A DNA stretch of 64,000 bases from Sphingobacteruim zhuxiongii (GCF_009557615.1 NZ_CP045652.1:992001-1056000); one strand, 5' to 3'; numbered from the stretch's first letter, positions 31,896 to 41,322 are shown. Numbers and translations: made by a program. Notes: generated from the letters alone by a model not told the origin.

Positions 31896-34589
31896 TTAAA
31901 ACAAACCGATTTGTCCGCTATCATCCATCTGTATATCATCGGGATTGGTGATCTCTAAGGATATATCAGACCCAGTATTTTGAGCTGGCGTATCTGTATC
32001 TTCCGCTGATTCAATTGTTAAATCCGGAGATTTCACTTCCGTTTCAGCTTTTGGAATTTCGTTCGTCTTCGATAGATCCTTTTCTTCACTTAACAATTTC
32101 ACTTTCTTCACCGAATGGAAAGACAGTCTATTCCCTTGTGCCTTCATTCCCTTGATATCAACAATTTCATTTAACGGCTGTTCAAAGCTTTCTTTGGTTT
32201 GTGATTTTCCTTTGAGAATGTCTAATGATACAACAGGCTCATCATTGTTGGTCAATAGGACTAGCTTGCTATCTTCTCCGATAAACTTAGTCCGCTTACC
32301 AACCGGAAGATCATCGAAATTGAAGCGTTTAACGTAATATGTACCTTTACTATCAACATGAATTGCCGTATAGGTTTGTTCCGGATGGAATTTCTCCATG
32401 CGGACCATTTTCTCATCAAAGTGGTTGCTCAAGTCGAAGTTGGATAATTCGTACGTACCATCATTCATGGTCAATAAGATTTTATCATCTCCATCGAATT
32501 CACCTAAGAAACGTCCTCTTTCATCTGCATTTAGACGTTTTAAAACATCATCATACCATATCTTACGACCAGAAAGGGTAGAAACACCTGCGCTTTTGAA
32601 AGCGACTTTCTTCATCGGGTATTTGCTAACGATATTACCTTGAGAAGCACGCCCTTTGATTGCAATTTCAGCGAAATCCATATCGAAACTCAATTTTCGT
32701 AATTTCGAATGAGGTTTCAATTGAATATTCACTACTTCGGCTTCACCATTGGAATTAGCAGAGAAGTATAGGATTTTGGACCCTTTGGTTGCTTTTCCTA
32801 TATCGTAATCTTTATCACGCGTAACTCCTGTTACAGCAAATCGTTTGATATAGCTGGTGCCAGTTCCCCCGTCTTTATAGATCACGTTATATATCGTACG
32901 TTCATCACCTTTTTTAAACACGGCAACATGAATGATATCTTTTCCAACGAAAACTTTATCCTGCACTTTAACAATGGAATATTTTCCATCGCCACGGAAA
33001 ACGATAATATCGTCAATGTCAGAACAATCGCCAACTAGCTCATCTTTTTTCATGTTGGTACCGATAAATCCTTCTTCTCGATTAACGTAAAGTTTCGCAT
33101 TAGCAAGTGCCACTTGCGAAGCTTCTACGCGATCAAATGCACGAAGTTCAGTTTTACGCGTACGATCTTTGCCATATTTTGAACGGATATATTCAAACCA
33201 CTCAATGGTGTATTCTGTTAAATTCTTAAGATTTTTACGAACTTCCTTAATGTCATCTTCTAAAGATTTCATTTGTTCATCAGCCTTCTTTACATCAAAG
33301 CGGGTGATACTACTCATTGGTTTATCGATCAAACGCTTGTAGTCTTCCGGTTCGATTGCACGATAAAACTGAGGAAAAAACGGTTCAAATAAGCGGTTTA
33401 ATACCGTTACTACGGTGTCAAAATCCCCGGCATTTTCATAATCACTATGCTTGTACATCCCTTCTTGGATGAATATTTTTAACAAAGAGCTAAAGAATAT
33501 TTTTTCTTGAAGTTCATGCAAACGTATTTCCAATTCTTGTTTTATCAGGCTCTTTGTCTGCTTGGTGTTTTCGATTAAAATATCATTCACACTCATAAAG
33601 AGCGGTCTGTTATTTTTAATCACACAAGTATTGGGAGATATGGAGGATTCGCAACCCGTAAATGCGTAAAGCGCATCGATTGTGACATCTGGAGATATTC
33701 CTGGTGCTAGATGAACCATGATCTCGACAGATCCCGCCGTATTATCCTCAATTTTTTTGATTTTTATTTTCCCTTTTTCGTTTGCGGCGACTATGCTGTC
33801 GATCAAACTACCAGTCGTTGTACCAAAAGGAATTTCAGTGATCGCGAGTGTTTTTTTATCGCGCTCTTCAATCTTCGCTCGAACCCGAATTTTACCACCG
33901 CGTCTACCTTCGTTATAATTGGAAACATCCGCCAGACCACCTGTAGGAAAATCAGGATAAATGGAAGGGCGCTCTCCACGGAGAACTTGGATAGATCCCT
34001 CAATTAACTCATTGAAGTTATGAGGCATAATTTTGGTCGCTAAACCTACCGCAATACCTTCTGCACCTTGGGCTAATAACAAAGGAAACTTTACAGGAAG
34101 AGTAACTGGTTCTTTGTTTCTACCGTCATAGCTTAATTGCCAATCTGTAGTGTCGGGGTTGAAGACAACCTCATTTGCAAATTTGGATAAACGTCCTTCA
34201 ATATAACGAGCTGCAGCTGCAGAGTCTCCAGTAATCGGATCTCCCCAGTTACCTTGACAGTCTATTAATAAGTCTTTTTGTCCAATTTGAACCATTGCAT
34301 CACCAATAGAAGCATCTCCATGTGGGTGATACTTCATGGTATTACCAATTACATTTGCAGCTTTATTATAACGCCCATCATCCATTTCCTTTAAGGAATG
34401 GAGAATACGACGTTGAACGGGTTTAAAGCCATCGTTAATATGTGGCACAGCACGATCTAAGATCACATAAGATGCGTAGTCTAAAAACCAGTTTTCATAT
34501 AAACCTGAAAGGGCTACGGTGCTGCTTTGCTGGTCTGAATTCTGCGCTGATTCGTTGATTTCGTCTGTGTTGTTGGTTTCGTCACTCAT
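31896..34589 (-). CDS. parC: DNA topoisomerase IV subunit A (Bacteroidota-type)
   Basis: 897 residues of the GyrA/ParC family. The winged-helix region has RAVPHINDGFKPVQRRIL (46-63) and HPHGDASIGDAM (88-99), and the active-site Tyr129 is in AARYIEG. The C-terminal beta-pinwheel region is divergent, and the tail past about residue 820 is acidic. It breaks and rejoins DNA to decatenate replicated chromosomes, together with ParE, which is not in the window. Ala93 stands where GyrA/ParC usually have the quinolone-contacting Ser, and Asp97 is kept. It is named ParC, not GyrA, from the sequence type seen in Bacteroidota; GyrA-like function cannot be excluded. Confidence 0.88.
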   Translation of the reverse strand: MSDETNNTDEINESAQNSDQQSSTVALSGLYENWFLDYASYVILDRAVPHINDGFKPVQRRILHSLKEMDDGRYNKAANVIGNTMKYHPHGDASIGDAMVQIGQKDLLIDCQGNWGDPITGDSAAAARYIEGRLSKFANEVVFNPDTTDWQLSYDGRNKEPVTLPVKFPLLLAQGAEGIAVGLATKIMPHNFNELIEGSIQVLRGERPSIYPDFPTGGLADVSNYNEGRRGGKIRVRAKIEERDKKTLAITEIPFGTTTGSLIDSIVAANEKGKIKIKKIEDNTAGSVEIMVHLAPGISPDVTIDALYAFTGCESSISPNTCVIKNNRPLFMSVNDILIENTKQTKSLIKQELEIRLHELQEKIFFSSLLKIFIQEGMYKHSDYENAGDFDTVVTVLNRLFEPFFPQFYRAIEPEDYKRLIDKPMSSITRFDVKKADEQMKSLEDDIKEVRKNLKNLTEYTIEWFEYIRSKYGKDRTRKTELRAFDRVEASQVALANAKLYVNREEGFIGTNMKKDELVGDCSDIDDIIVFRGDGKYSIVKVQDKVFVGKDIIHVAVFKKGDERTIYNVIYKDGGTGTSYIKRFAVTGVTRDKDYDIGKATKGSKILYFSANSNGEAEVVNIQLKPHSKLRKLSFDMDFAEIAIKGRASQGNIVSKYPMKKVAFKSAGVSTLSGRKIWYDDVLKRLNADERGRFLGEFDGDDKILLTMNDGTYELSNFDLSNHFDEKMVRMEKFHPEQTYTAIHVDSKGTYYVKRFNFDDLPVGKRTKFIGEDSKLVLLTNNDEPVVSLDILKGKSQTKESFEQPLNEIVDIKGMKAQGNRLSFHSVKKVKLLSEEKDLSKTNEIPKAETEVKSPDLTIESAEDTDTPAQNTGSDISLEITNPDDIQMDDSGQIGLF

Positions 34590-34613
34590 TTACTATTCCG
34601 TCAATTTTTTGCT

Positions 34614-34634
34614 GTTTGCAGTACGGTTGCAAAC
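34614..34634. promoter_or_regulatory. Palindrome in the parC upstream region
   Basis: GTTTGCA-7 nt-TGCAAAC forms a perfect 7-7-7 inverted repeat 25 bp before the parC ATG. It may be an operator or a leader hairpin that senses parC expression. Confidence 0.4.
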
Positions 34635-34843
34635 CTCGTAAAAATACAAAAATGATTTTACTTCTAGGCATAGCATTGGGCCTACTAACGGAAGTATTCC
34701 GTTTCCAGGGAGAATTGAATGTTACAAAGAGGAATACCATTCTTAACCGAGTGTTAGTCGTATAAAATTGTTTTTCATTTTTCTATGTATTCCATTATTG
34801 AATAAAGGTTTTAATTAGCGTGTTGAGTTATGTTTGTTAATTG

Positions 34844-34872
34844 TTTGTACTTTTAGTGGTACACTAAATTTG
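34844..34872 (+). promoter_or_regulatory. Esterase promoter with overlapping palindrome
   Basis: TTTG (34844-34847, 17-bp spacing; TTGT at 34841 gives 20 bp) and TAAATTTG (34865-34872) make a good Bacteroidota promoter ending 7 bp before ATG 34880. A 7-3-7 palindrome TTTAGTG-GTA-CACTAAA (34852-34868) fills the spacer and overlaps the -7, a typical repressor position. Confidence 0.55.
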
Positions 34873-34879
34873 ATTTTCT

Positions 34880-35680
34880 ATGAAAACTCTATTTGCGCTA
34901 CTTTTCTTTTTTTATAGTTTTTCTTCCGCGTTTGCACAAACTCCGAGCGGCAAGAACATATCCGATGTTGTTTATGTGAAGGATGCTGACGCTTACCGGA
35001 CGGAGCGCTGTCGATTGGATCTATATATTCCCAAAGGCGTCAAAGATTTCGTTACTGTTATTTGGTATCATGGAGGTGGATTAACTGGCGGAGAGCGAGA
35101 AATTCCTAGTTACCTGAAGGACCGAGGAATAGCGATTGTAGGAGTAGGGTATCGTTTGTCGCCAAAGGCTAAGGTTTCAGAAATCATCGACGATGCAGCA
35201 GATGCTGTCAAATGGACAATGGATCATATTGAGGCTCATGGGGGGAGTAAAAACAAAATAGTGTTATCTGGACATTCCGCAGGAGCTTATCTTGCATTAA
35301 TGTTGGCGTTGGACAGCTCACATCTAGCCGGATTAGGCGTAAATGCCAATGATCTTTTAGGTGTCGTTTCATTCTCGGCCCAAACCATTACACATTTTAC
35401 TGCGCGAGCTGAGCAGGGGATTGCTATCAATCAACCAACAATTGATAAACTAGCTCCACTTTTTTGGGTTCGAAAGGATGCCCCTAAAATCACCCTGATT
35501 ACGGGAGATCGGGAGTTAGAGATGGTCGGAAGATATGAGGAAAATGCCTATTTGGCGCGCATGCTAAAAATTACTGGGCATCCTCAGGTTAAGCTTTTAG
35601 AATTGGATGGCTTTGATCATGGAATGACCTATCCAGCATTTCCTTTACTATTGAAAGAAATAGCAAATTGGAGCAAATAG
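34880..35680 (+). CDS. Exported alpha/beta-hydrolase (HGGG-type esterase)
   Basis: A 266-residue protein with a signal peptide (about 1-20, SAFAQ). The oxyanion loop WYHGGG (63-67), nucleophile Ser133 in SGHSAGAYLA, Asp210 in ITGDREL and His247 in GFDHGMT give a complete triad. It resembles BD-FAE/feruloyl-esterase-like or carboxylesterase families that remove acyl groups from sugars or phenolics. It is a single gene with its own promoter, ending 4 bp from a convergent glycosyltransferase with no terminator between them. Confidence 0.86.
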   Translation: MKTLFALLFFFYSFSSAFAQTPSGKNISDVVYVKDADAYRTERCRLDLYIPKGVKDFVTVIWYHGGGLTGGEREIPSYLKDRGIAIVGVGYRLSPKAKVSEIIDDAADAVKWTMDHIEAHGGSKNKIVLSGHSAGAYLALMLALDSSHLAGLGVNANDLLGVVSFSAQTITHFTARAEQGIAINQPTIDKLAPLFWVRKDAPKITLITGDRELEMVGRYEENAYLARMLKITGHPQVKLLELDGFDHGMTYPAFPLLLKEIANWSK

Positions 35681-35684
35681 TAGA

Positions 35685-36914
35685 TTATAATACATGAAGT
35701 TCAGTTGATTTATTATTTGAATGAGCGAACGTAGGATTCGTATATAAATTCTGAAAAACATTCCAATAACTTGCCGACATCTTTTCCCATGAATAATGCT
35801 GTTTCGAATAAGATTGATATTTCTTTTTGTCGTCTTGGAACTCGCTTGGATTGTTGTAAACCTTGGTCATTATTGATTTCCACGCTTCCTTGTCCCCAGA
35901 CTGCACGAGGATTCCATTTTTCTTATCGATAATTGCGTCCGTAATTCCTTCCGTTGCGGAAGCGAGTACTAAAGTACCAGCGAGCGATGCTTCGAGACAA
36001 ACCAGCCCAAAGCCTTCCATGTCTCCGGGCACTTGTATGTTTGGCATCAAGAACGACGAACTATGTACGAGGAAGCTCCGAAGATCATCAAATGGAATTT
36101 TCCCCAAATGTTCGACTTTCGAACCAATATCAGGATCTTTCAATAGTTTACGGATATTTTTTTCATCAGAGGGGTATCCCAAAAATAAAGTGAGCATTTG
36201 ATAGATTCTTTTCGGAAGCAGGTTTAAAAGTTTTTCCAGCCAACTTGATTTTGCATTATACGGCCCAATCATCAGTAACTGGAACTCATTCGGCATCTCA
36301 CGAACAACTTGATCGAGTAGCCATGAGAAGCCTTTACGTTGTACTGGTCTTCCCAAAGTAATCATAAAGCTTCCTTTGGATATAATAGAAGGATAACGAT
36401 TTTGGAGTTCTTCGAGTGACTTAGGAGGAATCTCTGCGATCTGATGATCGACGCCATTCGCAATAACGGTGACTTTTTCAGGCGCTATGCCTCGATTTAT
36501 AGCTTCAATTGCTGTAGCATGGCTAACAGCAATGATTTGATCATACATGTTAAATTTAGGGAGAATCTTTTTTTGAAAATAGGGCCAAGGAAAAACGACG
36601 TCCAGACCATGCAAGGTTACCACGCGTTTCAGGTTTTGATATCCTTTATGACGTAATGCAATTGCGGCGATAAGTCCATCGTTAAAATGGACTATTTGGA
36701 TATTGGGATTTTCTTTTAGGATTCGCAAGATGCTTCTATTGAGTTGCCAGAAAAACATAAGTAAGCTCTCCTTGTCTTTTTGAAAAACTAGGCGATGGAT
36801 TTTGGTATACTTGGCAATCCCCTCCACGAGTTCATAATTTTGTTTTTCCATTCCGCCAGTCCCTGGTGGATGCTTGTGACTAACAAATAATATTTCAGGC
36901 CTTAAAAGTTGCAT
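35685..36914 (-). CDS. GT4-family glycosyltransferase
   Basis: 409 residues from ATG 36914 (MQLLRPEILFVSHKHPPGTGGM); the frame is open farther upstream, but that part would overlap the flippase gene by over 100 bp. The donor-binding domain is typical of GT4 (VTLGRPVQRKGFSWLL, LMPNIQVPGDMEGFGLVCLEA with the EX7E motif). It transfers a sugar from a nucleotide donor at the cytoplasmic side of the inner membrane. Its start overlaps the flippase-like gene by 20 bp, so the two are translationally coupled. Substrate unknown; lipid or polysaccharide glycosylation is likely. Confidence 0.88.
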   Translation of the reverse strand: MQLLRPEILFVSHKHPPGTGGMEKQNYELVEGIAKYTKIHRLVFQKDKESLLMFFWQLNRSILRILKENPNIQIVHFNDGLIAAIALRHKGYQNLKRVVTLHGLDVVFPWPYFQKKILPKFNMYDQIIAVSHATAIEAINRGIAPEKVTVIANGVDHQIAEIPPKSLEELQNRYPSIISKGSFMITLGRPVQRKGFSWLLDQVVREMPNEFQLLMIGPYNAKSSWLEKLLNLLPKRIYQMLTLFLGYPSDEKNIRKLLKDPDIGSKVEHLGKIPFDDLRSFLVHSSSFLMPNIQVPGDMEGFGLVCLEASLAGTLVLASATEGITDAIIDKKNGILVQSGDKEAWKSIMTKVYNNPSEFQDDKKKYQSYSKQHYSWEKMSASYWNVFQNLYTNPTFAHSNNKSTELHVL

Positions 36915-37908
36915 GTTGTACATCCTTTTTGATAAAAAAATAAAGAATAAAGCCGATCCCAATCCATATGATTTGTCGGGCGCGTCGAAGAATGGATACG
37001 GTAATCCAAGCCGTCGCACTGTGAATTCCGATTAAGGCGAGCATAATCTTATTGCCTAGTTCTTCGATACCAAGCTGACCAGGTATAAAAGCAGCGAAAC
37101 TCTTAAAGACAATAACACTCATGTCAAGGAGCACACCTTGAATCACGCTAACATTAAAACCTAGAAAAATTAGTATAAGATAAAATTCCAAGCTGCCAAT
37201 TAGCCAATGTATGGCAGCAAGTAGGTAGGAATACCAAAATGATTTAGGGTCATTCTGATAGGTTTGGCTAATATTGAACAGTAATCCTTTACTCTTTTGG
37301 ATTAGAGTTTGAAGAACGTTGGGCTTCGTCAGCTCTTGAGGACGATTGGATTGATTTTTCTTTTTTGAGATCCAAATAAAGAAATAGACTTTTAGAAAAA
37401 TCAGTAGGATGAAAAGCCCGCAAAAGACGTAGCCATACCTGCTGTTGATTAAAGAACTGTTATTGTAGAGTAAGTAAATACAGGCGATTAAAAAGATTAA
37501 AATTTGCGAGAGCACCGCCGTTATTCGAGCAGTTGCGACAGACTCTATGGCGCTAAGTTGGTCTATGTGGTAGCGACCTAGCATTTGTGCTTTTAGTAAG
37601 TCGCCTCCAATGATGCTTGTCGGATTGTATTGTCCGACGGTTTCTCCGACTTGACGAATGGAGAATAATTGTAGGATTGATATTTTGCTTCGATTTTTTT
37701 TGAGCGTGACATGCCATGACCAAGTGCCAAAGAAATATGCTAGGTAGGTAATGATCAATAAATAAAAAAACTTGAAGCCTATATTTGCGAGCGTATGTTT
37801 TATACTTTGGAAATCTGTTTTCCAAATAAAAACTATCATACAAATTAGTACAACAATGAATAGTAAAATTTTGGTTCGCCTGACGTAAACGCTTAGCTCG
37901 CTGCCCAT
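36895..37908 (-). CDS. UPF0104/LPG-synthase-type multi-pass membrane protein (flippase-like)
   Basis: A 337-residue protein with about eight membrane segments (LLFIVVLICMIVFIW at the N-terminus, FYLLIITYLAYFFGT and more) and the family motif IRQVGETVGQYNPTSIIGGDLLKA followed by PGQLGIEELGN. Such proteins (AglD/MprF-C-terminal-like) are thought to move or handle lipid-linked substrates. It overlaps both neighbouring glycosyltransferase genes (20 bp downstream, 16 bp upstream), so it is the middle gene of a coupled three-gene unit, probably moving the glycolipid product or its precursor. Confidence 0.87.
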   Translation of the reverse strand: MGSELSVYVRRTKILLFIVVLICMIVFIWKTDFQSIKHTLANIGFKFFYLLIITYLAYFFGTWSWHVTLKKNRSKISILQLFSIRQVGETVGQYNPTSIIGGDLLKAQMLGRYHIDQLSAIESVATARITAVLSQILIFLIACIYLLYNNSSLINSRYGYVFCGLFILLIFLKVYFFIWISKKKNQSNRPQELTKPNVLQTLIQKSKGLLFNISQTYQNDPKSFWYSYLLAAIHWLIGSLEFYLILIFLGFNVSVIQGVLLDMSVIVFKSFAAFIPGQLGIEELGNKIMLALIGIHSATAWITVSILRRARQIIWIGIGFILYFFIKKDVQHATFKA

Positions 37909-39068
37909 ATAACTTCTTTCCTTTTATCGCCTGCCAAAAGTTCAATCTCTTCGAAATAAGTTTCTGCGAGGGCATCCCAATCCAATAACCTCGCATACCT
38001 TAATCCAGCCTCTTGGATTTGTTGATAGGCGCGTTCGTGATTCAGTATTTTGTGGAGATAATGAACGTATTCTTTCGCATTGTTGGGGGAACATTTGTAT
38101 CCAGTTCTACCGTGTTCTACCAAACTGCTACTGCCACCGCCATTCGCAATAATACAAGGCAATCCAGACGCCATGGCTTCAATAATTACGTTTCCATAGG
38201 TTTCAGAAATCGAGGGGAATATAAAAGTATCGGCGGAAGCATAAAGAATGGATAATTCTTGATGTGAAAGTTTTCCAAGAAAGATGGCTTCAGGCATCTC
38301 TTCCATAGCTTGATTTTTAGCAGCACCTTCACCTGCAATAATGAAGTTGTAAGGCATACCTTCTTGTTCCAGAAGCTTATAGACCTCGATAAGCGTTTGG
38401 ATGTTCTTCTCCCATACTAGTCGGCTGGCAAAAAGTATATTTGGTTTATTATTAAGCGTTAGATTTTCAATGAATACTTTGCTTCTTTTTTTGGGGTTGA
38501 ATAATTCGCAATCAATTCCACGTTGCCAGATTTGAAGTTTGTCTTTTTCGATTCCAAGACGTTGAAGCTCTAATTCAATGTTGCGCGTAGGTACATACAC
38601 GCGTTCGCAATTATTATAGAATCGTTGCATTGTTCTTTGCATCCATTGTTCTGTTGGACGGATGAAAGCCTTTAAATTCCGTAAATAATAGGCGATGTAA
38701 GAAATAAAGTGGGTATGATAAATACTAATAACTGGAATGTTTCTACTCTTCGCATACTTTAAAGCAAAGAATCCGAGTATGGATGGCGTAGCGATATGAA
38801 TTACATCGGGTTGAAAATCATCCAAAGCGAGTGCGATTTTCTTTTTAGCGAGCTGCGGTAATGCAATCGCGTAATCCTCGTTGACCGGAATTTTTAGGGT
38901 TGGAACCTTGTGGCTTTGAAAATTTCTAAATGTTTCGGGACCGACTCCGTAAACAAAGAAGTAAGCGTAATCATTCGGATTGATTCGATTGATGAGTTGG
39001 AACATCGTCCTTGCGGCTCCATCGAAATCTTCAACTAACATTTCTGTGAAAAAAGCAACCTTCTTCAT
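37893..39068 (-). CDS. GT4-family glycosyltransferase (lipid-glycosyltransferase-like)
   Basis: A 391-residue glycosyltransferase beginning MKKVAFFTEMLVEDFDGAAR. Acceptor domain motifs include HIATPSILGFFALKYA and ISIYHTHFISYIAYYL; donor domain motifs are NILFASRLVWEKN, FIAGEGAAK and FPSISETYGNVIIEAMASG. The DGAARTMFQL start and HTHF motif are like mannosyl- or glucosyl-transferases that act on diacylglycerol or phosphoinositol lipids. First gene of the GT-flippase-GT unit. The sugar donor cannot be told. Confidence 0.88.
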   Translation of the reverse strand: MKKVAFFTEMLVEDFDGAARTMFQLINRINPNDYAYFFVYGVGPETFRNFQSHKVPTLKIPVNEDYAIALPQLAKKKIALALDDFQPDVIHIATPSILGFFALKYAKSRNIPVISIYHTHFISYIAYYLRNLKAFIRPTEQWMQRTMQRFYNNCERVYVPTRNIELELQRLGIEKDKLQIWQRGIDCELFNPKKRSKVFIENLTLNNKPNILFASRLVWEKNIQTLIEVYKLLEQEGMPYNFIIAGEGAAKNQAMEEMPEAIFLGKLSHQELSILYASADTFIFPSISETYGNVIIEAMASGLPCIIANGGGSSSLVEHGRTGYKCSPNNAKEYVHYLHKILNHERAYQQIQEAGLRYARLLDWDALAETYFEEIELLAGDKRKEVIWAAS

Positions 39069-39243
39069 TCTGTTGTGTTTTCTGGGTTCTGGTAAAGTTA
39101 GGTTCCAGATATTTAGTCATTGAAAAGATTTCGTTAAGGAATCGTATAAATCATATTACCGTACTATTATCAGTTAACTTTTTCCTTTTTTTCGCTAAAC
39201 AAATCTTTAATACTAATTGAAAATTCAGGTTATAGTGTAAATC

Positions 39244-39251
39244 TAATTTTG
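39244..39251 (+). promoter_or_regulatory. -7 element of the tandem phosphodiesterase genes
   Basis: TAATTTTG matches TAnnTTTG, 25 bp before ATG 39276. The -33 region is unclear. It drives plus-strand transcription away from the glycosyltransferase unit. Confidence 0.4.
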
Positions 39252-39275
39252 TGATAGAGCAAAGTTTAGAGACAT

Positions 39276-40322
39276 ATGCTAGTCAATATTCCTTACCCAC
39301 GAAAGAGTAGAGCTTGGAATTTCCGGTTGTTTGGATTACTCTCCTTATTTTTAGCCATTCTGAGTTTCTTTTTTAGTTTTATGCCAAACCGTACCGCCCG
39401 AGCAAACGTATTTATTGATCGGGAAGAGCTTGGACTAGCGACGGCCGGAGAGTTTAGCGTACTGACCTATAATGTAGCAGGTTTACCCCAGCTGATTTCT
39501 TCAGCGAAAACGCCTCGTGCCTCAAGCATCAAACGTATTGGAGCACGTATCGGGGCTTTTGATATTGTCAATGTGCAAGAAGACTTCAATTACAATGAAT
39601 ATCTCTACGCTGATAATGGACACCCTTATCGGACCGAGGCCATGGGTTCTATTCCATTTAGCGATGGTTTGAGTACTTTATCGAAGTATCCGATTGTAGA
39701 AATAGAGCGCATTGCTTGGAAACATTGTAGCGGTGCGGATTGTTTAACACCCAAAGGTTTCAGCTATATGCGGATTCAATTAGGACGGGACGTGTTTTTA
39801 GACGTTTATAATCTACATGCTACAGCTCAGGACAACCCGGATGCAGTGAAGGCGAGACGTGAGAATCTACAACAATTCGCTGCTTATTTAAAGGCGCATT
39901 CTTCCGATGAGGCGGTATTAATCATGGGTGATTTTAATGCACATTATGCCTTTTCAGAAGATAATATTCGTTCTTTTAAAGAAGAAACTGGAATGCGTGA
40001 CGGTTGGGTTGAGCTACAGCAGCAGGGCAAAGTTCCGGTAATTCGCGATTCTTTTAAAGCTGGATTAGCATTAGATATTGATGAACATTGCGAAAGTATT
40101 GACAAGATATATTTCAGGAGTAGCGATCGACTAGCATTTGAAGCCAAAAGTTACCGGGTTGAAAAAGATCTTTTCGAAGATGAATCTGGTTTAGCATTGT
40201 CGGATCATTGTGCTGTATCGATGCAATTTGAATGGAAAATAATAGGAGACAAGCAAGATTCTTCCTTATCGGGTATTTCCGAACAAAAAGATAATGTTTT
40301 GAATAAAGTTGCTAAATTATAG
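39276..40322 (+). CDS. Membrane-anchored endonuclease/exonuclease/phosphatase-family protein (sphingomyelinase-like), copy 1
   Basis: A 348-residue protein with one N-terminal membrane segment (about 19-36, LFGLLSLFLAILSFFFSF) and an EEP (DNase I-like) domain. Motifs are LTYNVAGLPQ (about 63-72), NVQEDFNY with metal-binding Glu near 102, NLHA, MGDFNAHY with Asp near 219, and LSDHCAVS with Asp310/His311. YNVAGLP plus the pattern of the last motif resembles sphingomyelinase-C-like phosphodiesterases rather than DNA nucleases. A close paralogue follows after 4 bp. It probably acts outside the inner membrane on lipid head groups (inference). Confidence 0.82.
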   Translation: MLVNIPYPRKSRAWNFRLFGLLSLFLAILSFFFSFMPNRTARANVFIDREELGLATAGEFSVLTYNVAGLPQLISSAKTPRASSIKRIGARIGAFDIVNVQEDFNYNEYLYADNGHPYRTEAMGSIPFSDGLSTLSKYPIVEIERIAWKHCSGADCLTPKGFSYMRIQLGRDVFLDVYNLHATAQDNPDAVKARRENLQQFAAYLKAHSSDEAVLIMGDFNAHYAFSEDNIRSFKEETGMRDGWVELQQQGKVPVIRDSFKAGLALDIDEHCESIDKIYFRSSDRLAFEAKSYRVEKDLFEDESGLALSDHCAVSMQFEWKIIGDKQDSSLSGISEQKDNVLNKVAKL

Positions 40323-40326
40323 ATAG

Positions 40327-41322
40327 ATGACTGTACTTTTTATCATCGTAATTTTACTAATCGCACTATTGTTTTTGTTTAATAGTCTTAAACACAAGTT
40401 GATTTCTGTAAATTTTCCAGTTCAGGAACAGACAGATGAAACAAAGGTGTTAAAAGGAGAATTCAGTATTTTGACGTACAATATCGCTGGCCTGCCGCAA
40501 GGAATTTCCGCAGCAAAGACGGCAAGAAAGGAGGCCATTACGGAGATTGGAGAAAAAATTTCCGCTTTTGATATCGTCAATGTTCAGGAAGATTTTAACT
40601 ACAATCATTCTTTATATGCTAAGAATGAGCATGTATACAGGACGAATCATAAGGGGAAAATCCCTATTGGGGATGGCCTAAATACGCTTTCGCATTTTCC
40701 CATTCTTTCTTTTCAGCGAATCCCTTGGAGGCATTGCTCAGGACCTGATTGTTGGACCGTCAAGGGTTTTAGTTTGACACAAATACAGCTCGTTCCAGGG
40801 ATTATTATTGATGTCTATAATGTACATGCGAACTCAAGTGACGTAGCACGTGCAGTAAGGGCGCGAAGAGAGAATTTTCGACAACTAGCAGCATTCATCA
40901 ACGAACATTCAAAAGATAAGCCTCTTATAGTCATGGGGGATTTTAATGCGCATTACGCCTATAAGAAGGAAAACTTATATGAGTTCATTGAATCAACGGG
41001 CTTAACGGATGGCTGGGTGAACTTCTTACGGAATGACGAATTCCCTAAAATCATTCCGAAATTTGTTGCAGAACATATGCTTTCGCTGACTAATGATAGT
41101 GAAAGTTTGGATAAGGTCTTTTTTCGAAATAGTGAACATTTGAAATTTCAGCCTAGAAAGTATCATATTGAAAGTTCATTATTCACAAACGCCAATAATG
41201 AACCGCTTTCGGATCATTTAGCTGTATCGATGCAGTTTGACTGGGAGTTGACTTACGATTCGTTGAAGCAGGCGCAACAGAGCAAGCCAGTATTAGAGCA
41301 GAAAATTTTAGCCGAAGTATAA
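40327..41322 (+). CDS. Membrane-anchored endonuclease/exonuclease/phosphatase-family protein (sphingomyelinase-like), copy 2
   Basis: 331 residues, a tandem paralogue of the previous gene. Membrane segment at 3-20 (VLFIIVILLIALLFLFN), then LTYNIAGLPQ, NVQEDFNYN, NVHAN, MGDFNAHY (Asp near 205) and LSDHLAVS. The two copies share every catalytic motif but differ in the loop sequences between them, pointing to an old duplication with divergence. Co-transcribed with copy 1 (4-bp gap) and ending before a strong terminator. The N-terminal anchor differs from that of copy 1, so the domains may sit in different environments. Confidence 0.82.
   Translation: MTVLFIIVILLIALLFLFNSLKHKLISVNFPVQEQTDETKVLKGEFSILTYNIAGLPQGISAAKTARKEAITEIGEKISAFDIVNVQEDFNYNHSLYAKNEHVYRTNHKGKIPIGDGLNTLSHFPILSFQRIPWRHCSGPDCWTVKGFSLTQIQLVPGIIIDVYNVHANSSDVARAVRARRENFRQLAAFINEHSKDKPLIVMGDFNAHYAYKKENLYEFIESTGLTDGWVNFLRNDEFPKIIPKFVAEHMLSLTNDSESLDKVFFRNSEHLKFQPRKYHIESSLFTNANNEPLSDHLAVSMQFDWELTYDSLKQAQQSKPVLEQKILAEV

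Noticed and set aside
39276..41322. Secreted DNases
   Set aside because: They share the DNase I-like fold, but the YNVAGLP, QEDFNYN and SDHxAVS pattern and the membrane anchors fit lipid phosphodiesterases better. DNase activity is not excluded.
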